DNA from: Asticcacaulis currens
GTDB taxonomy: Bacteria > Pseudomonadota > Alphaproteobacteria > Caulobacterales > Caulobacteraceae
Reading direction: 5' to 3'
Length of the DNA: 64,000 nt
NCBI RefSeq assembly: GCF_028550395.1
Contig: NZ_JAQQKW010000007.1
Location: 166,020-230,019 of the forward strand
In this document: in pieces, positions 1 to 7,513 of the stretch
How positions within the stretch are numbered: the stretch's first letter is position 1
How the letters are laid out: each line of letters starts with the position of its first letter
Program-made: the position numbers and the translations under genes
Notes under the pieces: generated by a model
The model's database searches: none
What the model saw: only the letters and a program-made list of their open reading frames with translations
Told to the model about the DNA's origin: nothing

Positions 1-1272
1 TTCGGGGGCCAGCGCGATCCCGACGCTGACGCCCGCTTCGAGGCGGATGCCGCTGATGTCGAAGGGCGTCTTCATGATCTCGATGACGCGCTCGGCCAGA
101 CAGCGAGCGTCTTCGGGGCGTTCGATGTTCTGGATGATGGCAAATTCGTCACCGCCCATGCGCGCAATGAAGTCCCCTTTGCGCACGCACAGCCGCAGGC
201 GTTCGCCCACCTGACTGAGCAGGGCGTCCCCCGCAAGATGGCCGAAGGAATCGTTGACCGTCTTGAAGCGGTCAAGGTCCAGACAATGCAGGGCGATATG
301 GTGGCCATGACGCTGCACGCGGCTGAGGGCCTGCTCGATTTCGTGGGTATAGAGGGTGCGGTTGCCCAGGCCCGTCAGCGGATCATAATGCGCCAGTTGC
401 GCAATGCGCGCCTCGGCCGCCTTCTGCTCGGTCAGGTCTATACCCAGAGTCAATATGCTGTCGGGGGAACCATCCGGGCCGCGCAGCACGGTCTTTTTGA
501 GCTGCACGGTGCGCTGGCGCTCGCCATTATAGATGGCTTCTTCCTCGATCATCACCGCTTCGCCGCTGGCCAGAACGCGGCGGTCGGAGCGCGTGAAGAT
601 GTCGGCCTGCTCGGTCGGGAAGATGTCGTGGCTGGTCTTGCCGACGACTTCGCTGCGCTTGATACCCAGCATGTCTTCGCCCGCCGGATTGATCAGCCTG
701 ACGCGCGAATGGGCGTCCTTGACCAGCACCATGGCCGGAATATTGTCGATAATGGTATTGAGGAAGGACTGCTGGCGCTGCGACTCGGCGCTGAGGCGGA
801 TCAGGTCGGTCACCATTTCGCGCTGTTGCAGCAGACTGTCCTGAAGGTCGTCATTCATGGCTTTCAGGATCGACAGGGTGGTGCCGACCCCGGCATAGGC
901 CCCGCAGCGCGTGACGATAAAGCCGCGCAGCAATTCCGAAGCGCGTTCGGCCAGGGTCGCCTGCATGAAGTCGCGCAGCGGGGTCTCGGCTTCGACGGTC
1001 AGAGGGCGGGTGTCCATCATGGTGGTCACCGATTTGTTGCCGAACAGGGCGCGACCGTATTCCGAGGCCATTTTGAGGTTGAAGCTGTGGCGTTCGATCA
1101 GGCCCAGGACGCAACCGCACGTATCGACCACGGCCAGCACCAGCAGTTCGGAATTGTCGCGGAAGGCGTCATAGACCTGCGAATTGGTCGTCTGCGGTGA
1201 GACGGGGGCTACCTGGTCCGTAATATCCGAAACGTGTGCTGCTTTCTGCATAACCGAGGTCCAGTTCGTCAT
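1..1272 (-). CDS. PAS-GGDEF signalling protein (3' end outside window)
   Basis: The reading frame is open from an ATG at 1272 to the left edge (424 codons), so the C-terminus is missing. The first ~115 residues form an unassigned sensory-like region. They are followed by a PAS-like domain (about 130-245, with the typical phrase NTIIDNIPAMVLVKD) and then a GGDEF domain beginning at HYDPLTGLGNR. The active-site loop reads MGGDEF at about residues 370-375, so diguanylate cyclase activity (c-di-GMP synthesis) is plausible. PAS-GGDEF proteins of this type often continue into an EAL domain, which would lie beyond the edge. The gene is monocistronic in the visible part, with about 175 nt upstream. 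The fold and GGDEF motif are seen; net synthase versus hydrolase activity cannot be judged. Confidence 0.88.
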   Translation of the reverse strand, partial: MTNWTSVMQKAAHVSDITDQVAPVSPQTTNSQVYDAFRDNSELLVLAVVDTCGCVLGLIERHSFNLKMASEYGRALFGNKSVTTMMDTRPLTVEAETPLRDFMQATLAERASELLRGFIVTRCGAYAGVGTTLSILKAMNDDLQDSLLQQREMVTDLIRLSAESQRQQSFLNTIIDNIPAMVLVKDAHSRVRLINPAGEDMLGIKRSEVVGKTSHDIFPTEQADIFTRSDRRVLASGEAVMIEEEAIYNGERQRTVQLKKTVLRGPDGSPDSILTLGIDLTEQKAAEARIAQLAHYDPLTGLGNRTLYTHEIEQALSRVQRHGHHIALHCLDLDRFKTVNDSFGHLAGDALLSQVGERLRLCVRKGDFIARMGGDEFAIIQNIERPEDARCLAERVIEIMKTPFDISGIRLEAGVSVGIALAPE

Positions 1273-1447
1273 AAAACCTTCACAAAACTCAACTCACACG
1301 CCTTTTCTGGGCGTTTTGTCACATAATAGGGAAGGTGTCTGAATTTCGGTTTAACAGGTGAAAAAATATACTTGCGCTATACTTATGTCCGTTCACAGAT
1401 GAAACGTGACTATTATGACAAAATTTGGAACGTCGTTATGGTTGGCC

Positions 1448-2074
1448 TCAAATGCGGCCCATGGTCGTCGGCCCCTTGAAGAAGGCCCCGTGCAGCGGCG
1501 GATTGTCGGGGTCGAGGCCGGTCATGGTCCAGGTGTCGCCCTGACGCGCATAACGCACCGGGCAGGCATTGGGGCTGGAATACATCTCCCCCAGATAGAC
1601 GCGGGCGATGGCGCGGAAGGGGATGCCATGGCAGACGAAGAGGGGGATGGTCTCGCCGGACGCATGGTCTTCAACGGCGGCGCGCACACGCTCGATGACG
1701 GCGGGCAGGCGCTCGGCATTGTGCGGGTAATGCTTGCCGTCGATGTCGAGGTCGGGGTTCATGTGCGCCAGCATCTCACGCCGGTGGCCTTCGACCTCAT
1801 CAATGGTCAGGCCCTCAAAGATGCCGAAATGCCGCTCGGTCAGCCGCCCGTCGGTGATGACGGGCAAATCCAGTGCCCGCCCGACGATATTGGCGGTTTC
1901 ATAGGCGCGGATCAGCGGACTGGCGACAATGCGCGTAATGCCCTGATCGGCCAGAAAGCGGGCGGCGACGCGCGCCTGCTCACGCCCGGTGTCGTTGAGC
2001 GGGATGTCGGTCGAGCCCTGAAGCCGCATCTGGGCGTTCCAGTCGGTTTGGCCATGGCGAAGAACAAAGAACAT
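1448..2074 (-). CDS. Histidine phosphatase family protein (phosphoglycerate mutase-like)
   Basis: This 208-aa protein opens with MFFVLRHGQTDWN, the RHG phosphohistidine motif of the histidine phosphatase superfamily. It also has ASPLIRAYETA, an ERHFGIFEGLT segment and a second catalytic histidine in LFVCHGIPFRAI. These match small cytosolic phosphatases of the GpmB/CobC type; the substrate cannot be told. A frame continues upstream to 2146, but the RHG motif lies at residue 6 when the ATG at 2074 is used, which is the family norm. The gene follows the HIT gene on the same strand. The 5' end is partly duplicated upstream (see the repeat at 2039-2165). Confidence 0.9.
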   Translation of the reverse strand: MFFVLRHGQTDWNAQMRLQGSTDIPLNDTGREQARVAARFLADQGITRIVASPLIRAYETANIVGRALDLPVITDGRLTERHFGIFEGLTIDEVEGHRREMLAHMNPDLDIDGKHYPHNAERLPAVIERVRAAVEDHASGETIPLFVCHGIPFRAIARVYLGEMYSSPNACPVRYARQGDTWTMTGLDPDNPPLHGAFFKGPTTMGRI

Positions 2075-2165
2075 CAGGGTGCGTATCCGTTTCTTTAGTT
2101 TTGTCCCGTCGCTACGCTGCCGGGACGGGCCAGTCGGTTTGGCCATGGCGAAGACCGAAGACCAT
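2039..2165 (-). repeat. 36-nt direct duplication of the phosphatase 5' end
   Basis: Positions 2039-2074 and 2130-2165 match at 33 of 36 bases. The downstream copy is the real start (MFFVLRHGQTDW). The upstream copy reads MVFGLRHGQTDW and hits a stop five codons later. Its ATG overlaps the TAA stop of the HIT gene (TAATG). Between the copies lies a GTCCCG/CGGGAC hairpin. The picture suggests that the phosphatase was once translationally coupled to the HIT gene and that a small duplication displaced the start. Confidence 0.85.
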
Positions 2166-2596
2166 TACAGCTTGGCCTTGATACGCGCCGCCATGTCCTG
2201 AAGATCTTTCAGATCGGCCATCTGACCCGACGCATGGTGCTTCACCGCTCCATTGGCGTAGCAGGGGATGATGTGAAAATGCAGGTGAAACACCGTCTGG
2301 CCGCCGACCTCGCCATTGAACTGCGCGATGCGCACGCCCTCCGGTTCCAGCGCGTCGCGCACGGCGCGGCCGATGCGTTGCGTGTGGTGGATGAGGTTTT
2401 GCAGGTGCTCGGACGAAATGTCGAACAGGTTACGCGCCGCCACCTTGGGGATGACCAGCGTATGGCCCCTCGTCTGCGGGAAGGCGTCCATGAAGCTTAA
2501 GACCCGCGCGTCCTCATAGACCTTGGCGCAGGGGATGTCTCCGGCCAGAATCCTGGCGAAGATGTTCTTGGGATCGTAGTCCCCGTACAGGCTCAT
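2165..2596 (-). CDS. HIT family (HinT-like) nucleotide-binding protein
   Basis: The 143-aa protein has the histidine triad FHLHFHIIP (H-x-H-x-H) near residue 103, preceded by FNGEVGGQTVFH. The N-terminus NIFARILAGDIPCAKVYEDARVLSFMD is the classic HIT opening. HIT proteins hydrolyse nucleoside phosphoramidates or related AMP conjugates in the cytosol. Length is normal for the family. It is divergent from crcB, 70 nt away, and lies directly upstream of the histidine phosphatase, whose ancestral start overlaps its stop codon. Confidence 0.93.
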   Translation of the reverse strand: MSLYGDYDPKNIFARILAGDIPCAKVYEDARVLSFMDAFPQTRGHTLVIPKVAARNLFDISSEHLQNLIHHTQRIGRAVRDALEPEGVRIAQFNGEVGGQTVFHLHFHIIPCYANGAVKHHASGQMADLKDLQDMAARIKAKL

Positions 2597-2666
2597 GGCA
2601 TGGTCCCTTGCTGGTATTTGTCCGGTCCCATCCTTAAAACACTATGATTTGAGGGCCAAGAGGGGT

Positions 2667-3059
2667 ATGAGCCCTGCTATGTTCAATTTAATGCTGGTCA
2701 TGATCGGTGGAGCCCTCGGTTCCGCGGCGCGCTATGGACTGGCCCGTCTGTGGCCGGCGGCGGCCATGCCCTTCGGTTGGCCCATCGGCACCTTTGTGGC
2801 CAACCTGCTGGGGGGGCTCATGATGGGGCTTCTGGCCGGGTGGTTGCTGGCCAGGGGGGGCGATGAGCGCCTGAGGCTTCTGCTGGGCGTCGGCGTTCTG
2901 GGCGGCTTTACGACCTTTTCCACCTATTCGCTGGAAGTGGTGCATATGCTGGAGCGGCGAGACTACGGGCTGGCGGGGCTTTATGCCGTGTCCTCGGCCG
3001 CGCTGGCGATTTTGGCCGTCATGATCGGTCTGTTTGTGTTTCGGAAAGTGGCCGGATGA
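2667..3059 (+). CDS. crcB: CrcB family fluoride channel
   Basis: The start is set at ATG 2667 (MSPAMFNLMLVMIGGALGSAARYG) with AGAGGGG just upstream. The longer frame from 2595 adds a non-homologous hydrophilic stretch. The 130-aa protein has four hydrophobic segments and the Fluc signatures GGALGSAARY, GTFVANLLGG and GVLGGFTTFSTYSLE. CrcB/Fluc proteins form dual-topology dimeric channels in the inner membrane that export fluoride. The last four bases overlap the next gene (ATGA), implying translational coupling. No fluoride-riboswitch consensus is recognisable in the 70 nt before the start. Confidence 0.94.
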   Translation: MSPAMFNLMLVMIGGALGSAARYGLARLWPAAAMPFGWPIGTFVANLLGGLMMGLLAGWLLARGGDERLRLLLGVGVLGGFTTFSTYSLEVVHMLERRDYGLAGLYAVSSAALAILAVMIGLFVFRKVAG

Positions 3060-4063
3060 GTAGGGAAGTGAAGATCCTGTATGTCGCCGAGGGCGAAGAC
3101 GGGGTGCGTATCGACAAGTTTTTCAAGCGGCGCTGGCCGCACCTCAACCATATTCAGCTCAACAAGCTGCTGCGGTCGGGACAGGTGCGCGTCGATGGTG
3201 CGCGCGCCAAGGCCGACACGCGGCTGAGCACCGGTCAGAGCGTGCGCGTGCCGCCACTGCCCGACGCGCCGTCCGAGGAACAGCAAAAGCGCGAGCGCGC
3301 CGAGCTGAGCCCGCAGGAGGTGCGTTACGCCAAGTCGCTGGTCCTCTATGAGGACGAGGACGTCATCGCCATCAACAAGCCCTCAGGTCTGGCCGTGCAG
3401 GGCGGCACCAAGACAAAAAACCATATCGACCGGCTGTTGTCGGCCTGGGGCGAGGGGCTGGAGCGGCCGCGTCTGGTTCACCGCCTCGACCGCGACACCT
3501 CCGGCGTGCTGCTGCTGGGCAAGTCGCCGTCGGCGGCAGCGCGTCTGGCCGGGGCCTTTGCCAAGCGCAAGGCCTATAAGACCTACTGGGCGCTCGTCGC
3601 CGGAACGCCCGACCCCAAGGAGGGGGTGATCGACGTGCCTCTGGTCAAGAAGGGCATCAATGACCGTGAGATGGTCATGCCCGCTGACCCCAAGGAGCCG
3701 GGTGCCGAGGCGGCGGAAACCGAATATGTGACCATATCCCGCGCCGCGCACCGTCTGGCGTGGATGGCGCTGCGCCCGCATACGGGCCGCACGCACCAGC
3801 TACGTGCCCACATGCAGGCCATCGGGCACTGCATCCTGGGCGATCCCAAGTACAAGGATGAAAAATCCATAGCCCTGTCAGAGGGTTTGGGGCTTCAGTT
3901 GCACCACCGGCGCATCGAAATCCCACACCCGACGCACGGGACGCTGATCGTCGAAGCGCCGCTTGACCCGGTCATTCAGGCCGGTTTCGACCGCTATGGC
4001 TTCGATGAGCACGAGGCCAGCCCCGAACCCTTCCGCAAAGCCACCCGCGCCTCCAGACGGTAA
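3056..4063 (+). CDS. RluA family pseudouridine synthase (RluC-like)
   Basis: This 335-aa protein has an N-terminal S4 RNA-binding domain (GVRIDKFFKRRWPHLNHIQLNKLLRSGQVRVDG) and a catalytic domain with INKPSGLAVQGG and HRLDRDTSGVLLLGKS. The Asp of HRLDRDTSG is the catalytic aspartate of the family. The closest group is RluC/RluD, which convert specific uridines of 23S rRNA to pseudouridine. It overlaps crcB by 4 nt and is followed one base later by the HAD phosphatase, so the three genes look like one operon. The exact target uridines cannot be read from the sequence. Confidence 0.92.
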   Translation: MSREVKILYVAEGEDGVRIDKFFKRRWPHLNHIQLNKLLRSGQVRVDGARAKADTRLSTGQSVRVPPLPDAPSEEQQKRERAELSPQEVRYAKSLVLYEDEDVIAINKPSGLAVQGGTKTKNHIDRLLSAWGEGLERPRLVHRLDRDTSGVLLLGKSPSAAARLAGAFAKRKAYKTYWALVAGTPDPKEGVIDVPLVKKGINDREMVMPADPKEPGAEAAETEYVTISRAAHRLAWMALRPHTGRTHQLRAHMQAIGHCILGDPKYKDEKSIALSEGLGLQLHHRRIEIPHPTHGTLIVEAPLDPVIQAGFDRYGFDEHEASPEPFRKATRASRR

Positions 4064-4064
4064 G

Positions 4065-4733
4065 ATGAGACTCGCTGTATTCGATGTCGATGGCACCCTG
4101 ATCGACAGCCGCGCCTCGATCCATCGTGCGGCGGTCGAGGCGGCCAAGGTGCTGAACCTCACCCCGCCCACCTATGATGAGGTGCGTGCCATTGTCGGTA
4201 TGTCGCTGTTCGAAGCCTTGCAGGCGATGCGCCCGGACCTCGATCCGGAAACCGTGGCCGCCTATATGCGCGAGTTTCAGAACGCCTTTCTGACCTTCCA
4301 TGCCGATCCGGACTTTAGCGAGGCCCTGTATCTGGGGGCGCAGGAAACGCTGGAGCGGCTGAAAAACGACAACTGGCTGATCGGCATGGCGACGGGCAAT
4401 TCGCGGCGTGGCGTGACGCGGATTGTCGAAAAGCACGGCTGGGGCGACCTGTTTGACGTCACCTTCTGCGCCGATGACGGCCCGTCCAAGCCGCATCCGC
4501 ACATGCTTCAGTGCAATCTGACGGCGCTGGGCGTCGGTACGCATCAGGCGGTGATGATCGGCGACGCAACGCACGATATGCGCATGGCGCGCGCCGCACA
4601 GGTGCAGGCCATTGGCGTGTCGTGGGGCTTCCACACGGTCGATGAGCTTGAGGCCGCCGGCGCGCAGCAGATTGTCCACGATTTCAGCGAACTGGGCGCG
4701 GTTCTTGACCGGTTCGTACCGGAGTTGATGTAA
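4065..4733 (+). CDS. HAD-superfamily hydrolase (phosphoglycolate phosphatase-like)
   Basis: The ATG at 4065 lies one base after the stop of the pseudouridine synthase and gives MRLAVFDVDGTLIDS, the HAD motif I (DxDGTLxDS), at residue 6. Motif II is MATGNSRRG, motif III the lysine in DDGPSKPHP, and motif IV is GDATHDMRMARAA. The 222-aa length and the cap between residues 15 and 85 match subfamily IA Gph-like phosphatases. The usual substrates are small phosphorylated metabolites. Pairing with an RluC-type gene is common in alphaproteobacteria. The longer frame from 3963 only overlaps the preceding gene. Confidence 0.92.
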   Translation: MRLAVFDVDGTLIDSRASIHRAAVEAAKVLNLTPPTYDEVRAIVGMSLFEALQAMRPDLDPETVAAYMREFQNAFLTFHADPDFSEALYLGAQETLERLKNDNWLIGMATGNSRRGVTRIVEKHGWGDLFDVTFCADDGPSKPHPHMLQCNLTALGVGTHQAVMIGDATHDMRMARAAQVQAIGVSWGFHTVDELEAAGAQQIVHDFSELGAVLDRFVPELM

Positions 4734-4776
4734 AACATCCTCCCTTATTTCAAGCGAGTATGCTTAGAGGCTACAT

Positions 4777-5520
4777 ATGACCTACAAGGCCGAAGCGCCG
4801 TCAAAGCGCAGTGATCAGATCGGCTCAAAGCCGAAACGCTTCTGGAAGATCGTCGAGATCAAGGCCGACGGACCGGGCTACGGCGTGACTCTGGACGGCC
4901 GTGCGGTGAAAACGCCGAAGGGCGCCACGCTGGTGCTGCCCAATTTCGCGCTGGCGGCGCGGGTCGGGCGCGAGTGGGAAGCGGTCGAAGAGACGGTTGA
5001 TTTCACCGCCATGCCCCTGACGCGGCTGGGGTTTGCGGCGCTCGACCACATGGACAGCGGCCTTGAAGCCGCGCTGGCCGAAGCGGCGCGTTTTGCCGAA
5101 ACCGATCTCGTCTGCTACCCGTCCGACTATCCGCAGGCCCTGATTGCCCGCGAACAGGCGGCGTGGGGTCCGGTCATCGACTGGCTAAAAAGCGAGCTGG
5201 CGCTTGAATTCGTGCCGCAGACCTCGATCATGGCGCGCGGACAGCCGGTGGCGACGATCGCAGGCGTCAAAACGCTCCTCAGCACAGCGTCGATCTATGC
5301 ACGTGCCGGTCTGATGGCCGCCATTCCGCTGCTGGGATCGGTGGCGCTGGCTCTGGCGCTGTACAAGGGCCGTCTGAGCGCCGAAGAGGCCTTTGCCGCA
5401 TCGCGTGTTGGCGAAACCTTCCAGAAAGAAACCTGGGGCGATGACGCCGAAGCGATGAAGCGTGAGGCGGCCATGCGTCATGATCTGACGCATCTGGAGG
5501 CGTGGTTCAGGGCCTTGTGA
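4777..5520 (+). CDS. ATP12 family F1-ATPase assembly chaperone
   Basis: The 247-aa protein shows the ATP12 hallmarks: RFWKIVEIKADGPGYGVTLDGRAVKTPKGATLVLP near the N-terminus, the TAMPLTRLGFAALDHM segment and the TDLVCYPSD motif. ATP12 binds the F1 alpha subunit during ATP synthase assembly in mitochondria and alphaproteobacteria. Length is close to that of other bacterial members. It ends 14 nt inside the convergent Mpo1-like gene. It starts 43 nt after the HAD gene and may share its transcript. Confidence 0.93.
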   Translation: MTYKAEAPSKRSDQIGSKPKRFWKIVEIKADGPGYGVTLDGRAVKTPKGATLVLPNFALAARVGREWEAVEETVDFTAMPLTRLGFAALDHMDSGLEAALAEAARFAETDLVCYPSDYPQALIAREQAAWGPVIDWLKSELALEFVPQTSIMARGQPVATIAGVKTLLSTASIYARAGLMAAIPLLGSVALALALYKGRLSAEEAFAASRVGETFQKETWGDDAEAMKREAAMRHDLTHLEAWFRAL

Positions 5521-5845
5521 GGCGTTGCTCTGCCGCTGCCCGCCGTTTGGCCAGCCGTCCGCCAAGCCACAGGGTGAACATGTGATAGTCGCCCACAAAC
5601 GACCACAGGGGGTAGGTGAAGGTCGCCGGGCGGTTCTTTTCTACAAAGAAATGCCCGATCCACGCGCAGCCATAACCGGCTATCACACCCGCCAGCAGCC
5701 ACAGGGGCTGGCGCTGGGCCACGGCCATGATCAGCGCCGCTATGCCAAGGCTGGAGCCGATATAGTGCAGGGCGCGCGTGCGGGGCTGGCTATGTTCGCT
5801 CAGATAGAAGTCGAAAAAGGCTGAATAGCTGGTGTAACGCGCCAT
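5507..5845 (-). CDS. Mpo1-like (DUF962) membrane protein
   Basis: Starting at MARYTSYSAFFDFYLSEHSQPRTRALHYIGS, the 112-aa protein matches the DUF962/Mpo1 family: an N-terminal HSQPRTRALHYIG motif, hydrophobic helices, a central AWIGHFFVEKNRPATF box and a terminal WSFVGDYHMF segment. In yeast Mpo1 is a 2-hydroxy fatty acid dioxygenase at the membrane; the bacterial role is uncertain. The upstream extension to 5899 is poor. It converges on the ATP12 gene with a 14-nt overlap. Confidence 0.88.
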   Translation of the reverse strand: MARYTSYSAFFDFYLSEHSQPRTRALHYIGSSLGIAALIMAVAQRQPLWLLAGVIAGYGCAWIGHFFVEKNRPATFTYPLWSFVGDYHMFTLWLGGRLAKRRAAAEQRLTRP

Positions 5846-5970
5846 GAGATACGGCCCTGTCTGTGTTTCCCTGTCTGTTTTATGAGCATTATATCTCATT
5901 TTCGCCTCTCACACGAAGCGTTACAGACCTTAATTTCAAATGTGACGACAGGCCTCTTGTTCGCAGGTGC

Positions 5971-6005
5971 AAAAAGTGCTAATGACAGCGCTGTCATAAC
6001 TTTTT
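5971..6005. promoter_or_regulatory. LacI-family-type operator palindrome
   Basis: Positions 5982-5997 form a perfect 16-bp palindrome, ATGACAGC-GCTGTCAT. It is flanked by AAAAAGT (5971-5977) and ACTTTTT (5999-6005), which are themselves complementary. The centre CG with TGACA/TGTCA flanks is typical of LacI-family repressor operators. It lies 17 nt before the first of two 24-codon ORFs. No regulator gene is adjacent. Confidence 0.65.
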
Positions 6006-6022
6006 GTGTGTGAGGACTGACA

Positions 6023-6097
6023 ATGGAAAAGCTGATCGAACGCTTTATGAATGCCCTTCTGGCCCTGGGTTTCGCCCCCGGCTCGGCGTCGAACTAA
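6023..6097 (+). CDS. Small ORF, 24 aa, function unknown
   Basis: This ORF is too short for usual gene calling. It starts MEKLIERFMNALLALG and ends at TAA 6095-6097. GAGGAC lies upstream of the ATG at 6023 with reasonable spacing. The middle is hydrophobic and the start amphipathic. It sits between a strong operator-like palindrome and a second 24-codon ORF, with an intrinsic terminator after both, so the whole would be one transcript of roughly 200 nt. I do not recognise the peptide. It could be a genuine small protein, a leader peptide, or incidental coding in a small RNA. Confidence 0.5.
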   Translation: MEKLIERFMNALLALGFAPGSASN

Positions 6098-6110
6098 AGA
6101 GAGTACCCCT

Positions 6111-6185
6111 ATGAAATTCCTGGTAAATTTTGCGTCGCAACTGGTTGTCGCCTGGGCCCGTGCCCACCGCCTGCCGATCGCCTGA
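6111..6185 (+). CDS. Second small ORF, 24 aa, function unknown
   Basis: It begins 13 nt after the stop of the first small ORF (ATG at 6111, AAGAGAG upstream) and stops at TGA 6183-6185. The peptide begins MKFLVNFASQLVVAWARA and ends with a few basic and polar residues, so it could be a short membrane-active or membrane-anchored helix. It has exactly the same length as its neighbour but no obvious sequence similarity. A perfect terminator follows 28 nt later. The tandem arrangement with proper ribosome-binding sites favours a real two-peptide unit, but there is no homology support. Confidence 0.5.
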   Translation: MKFLVNFASQLVVAWARAHRLPIA

Positions 6186-6213
6186 TCGTCTGCGACACGC
6201 CTATCTAAAAAAC

Positions 6214-6242
6214 ACCGCCGGTCTTCTCACCGGCGGTTTTTT
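6214..6242. terminator. Strong bidirectional intrinsic terminator
   Basis: ACCGCCGGT (6214-6222) pairs perfectly with ACCGGCGGT (6229-6237) around a 6-nt loop. It is followed by TTTTT on the plus strand and preceded by an A-run that serves the minus strand. It ends the small-ORF transcript and abuts the stop codon of the convergent gene at 6242. Confidence 0.92.
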
Positions 6243-7390
6243 CATGCCTGATCGCGTTTGCGGAATGGCGACAGTTCCGCCTCGTACTCAGCCATCTGCG
6301 CTGCGACGGCCGCACGTTCCTGCGTCAGAAAGCGGGCTACGGGTTCGCGCAGGGCACGGTCGCGGATATGGTGGGCCGAATAGACGGGGTGCGGCAGGTA
6401 GCCGCGCGAAATCTTGTGCTCGCCCTGCGTGCCGGCCTCGACGCGGCTCAGCCCGTGTGTGATGGCGTAGTCGATGGCCTGATAATAGCAGACTTCGAAA
6501 TGCAGGAAGGGGACATCGACGCGTGCGCCCCACTGACGGCCATAGAGGGTGTCGCCGCCGCGATAATTGATGGCCCCGGCCACCGGCTGATCGCCGTCAT
6601 AGGCGAACACCAAAACGATCTGATCGCGCATCCGCTCGGCAATCACTGAAAAGAAGTCGCGCGTCAGATAGGGCGAGCCCCATTTGCGGTCGTAGGTATC
6701 CTCGATAAAGGCGTGCAGATAATCGAGGTGCGCTTCGGTGATGTCGCTACCGCTGTGGATTTTCAGCGTCAGCGCCGCCTGTACATCGCGGCGTTCCCGG
6801 CGGATAACCTTGCGGCGATTGGCCGACAGGGCGGTGAGGAAATCGTCAAAGCTCTGATAGCCGGCATTGCTCCACCAGAATTGTTGATCCTGCCGCAGCA
6901 ATAGGCCGTTTTCGCCCATCAGCCTCCATTCATCCGATGTGGGGAAGTTGACGTGAAACGACGACAGGCCGTTGGTATCGCAGAGTTGCACCGCCGTACG
7001 GATCAAAGCCGCGCGCACCTCGGGGGCCGGCGACAACAGCCGAGTCCCCGTCACCGGCGTAAAGGGGGAGGCCGACAGGAGTTTGGGATAGTAGCGCCCG
7101 CCCGCGCGTTCATAGGCCTGCGCCCAGCTATGGTCGAAGACGTATTCGCCCATCGAATGGTATTTGAGATAAAGCGGCATCACGCCGCGGACCGCGCCCG
7201 CCTCATCGCTCAGGCTAAGGTGATGCGGCACCCAGCCGCTGTCTTCGCCGACGCAGCCCGTCTGTTCGAGCGTTTCCAGAAAGGCATGGCTGTTTAACGG
7301 GTTATCGTCACCCTTTAATCCATCCCAGACGGCGGGGTCGATCTCGCTGATCGAGCGGTGCAGGGCAGCGGTCAGGGCGGGCACGGGCAT
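6242..7390 (-). CDS. DUF482/FemAB-like GNAT-fold protein
   Basis: The 382-aa protein starts MPVPALTAALHRSISEIDPAVWDGL (ATG at 7390; the extension to 7432 looks spurious). It contains PLNSHAFLETLEQTG, PLYLKYHSMGEYVFDHSWA and SPFTPVTGTRLL, the signature of the COG3146 group. A second acyltransferase-like half includes KWGSPYLTRDFF and FHVNFP. These proteins resemble FemAB aminoacyltransferases and are annotated as putative peptidoglycan-related GNAT proteins; the reaction is not established. It stands alone, with the bidirectional terminator at its end and an intergenic inverted repeat at its start. Confidence 0.85.
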   Translation of the reverse strand: MPVPALTAALHRSISEIDPAVWDGLKGDDNPLNSHAFLETLEQTGCVGEDSGWVPHHLSLSDEAGAVRGVMPLYLKYHSMGEYVFDHSWAQAYERAGGRYYPKLLSASPFTPVTGTRLLSPAPEVRAALIRTAVQLCDTNGLSSFHVNFPTSDEWRLMGENGLLLRQDQQFWWSNAGYQSFDDFLTALSANRRKVIRRERRDVQAALTLKIHSGSDITEAHLDYLHAFIEDTYDRKWGSPYLTRDFFSVIAERMRDQIVLVFAYDGDQPVAGAINYRGGDTLYGRQWGARVDVPFLHFEVCYYQAIDYAITHGLSRVEAGTQGEHKISRGYLPHPVYSAHHIRDRALREPVARFLTQERAAVAAQMAEYEAELSPFRKRDQA

Positions 7391-7437
7391 GGTTTTCACC
7401 TTACGACGTAGGAAAAGCCGCAGGCAAGTCACTTAAA

Positions 7438-7505
7438 ACCACGAACGGCACGAACCACACGAACCGATGAAGTGTAGCGTTCGTGTGGTTCGTGCCGTTC
7501 GTGGT
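7438..7505. repeat. 27-bp perfect inverted repeat of 9-mer units
   Basis: The left arm 7438-7464 and right arm 7479-7505 are perfect reverse complements over 27 bp with a 14-nt loop. Each arm is made of 9-nt steps beginning CACGAA. It separates the divergently placed FemAB-like gene and the 3' end of the ridA-like gene. It resembles the other repeats of this window at 26114-26226, 33848-33956 and 43500-43625. Confidence 0.9.
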
Positions 7506-7513
7506 GAAATCCT

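Noticed and set aside
1406..2098. 230-codon plus-strand frame over the histidine phosphatase
   Set aside because: The opposite strand has clear RHG-phosphatase motifs; this frame has none.
2597..2666. Possible fluoride riboswitch before crcB
   Set aside because: The conserved GG-GATGG and pseudoknot bases of the crcB motif are not present in this 70-nt gap.
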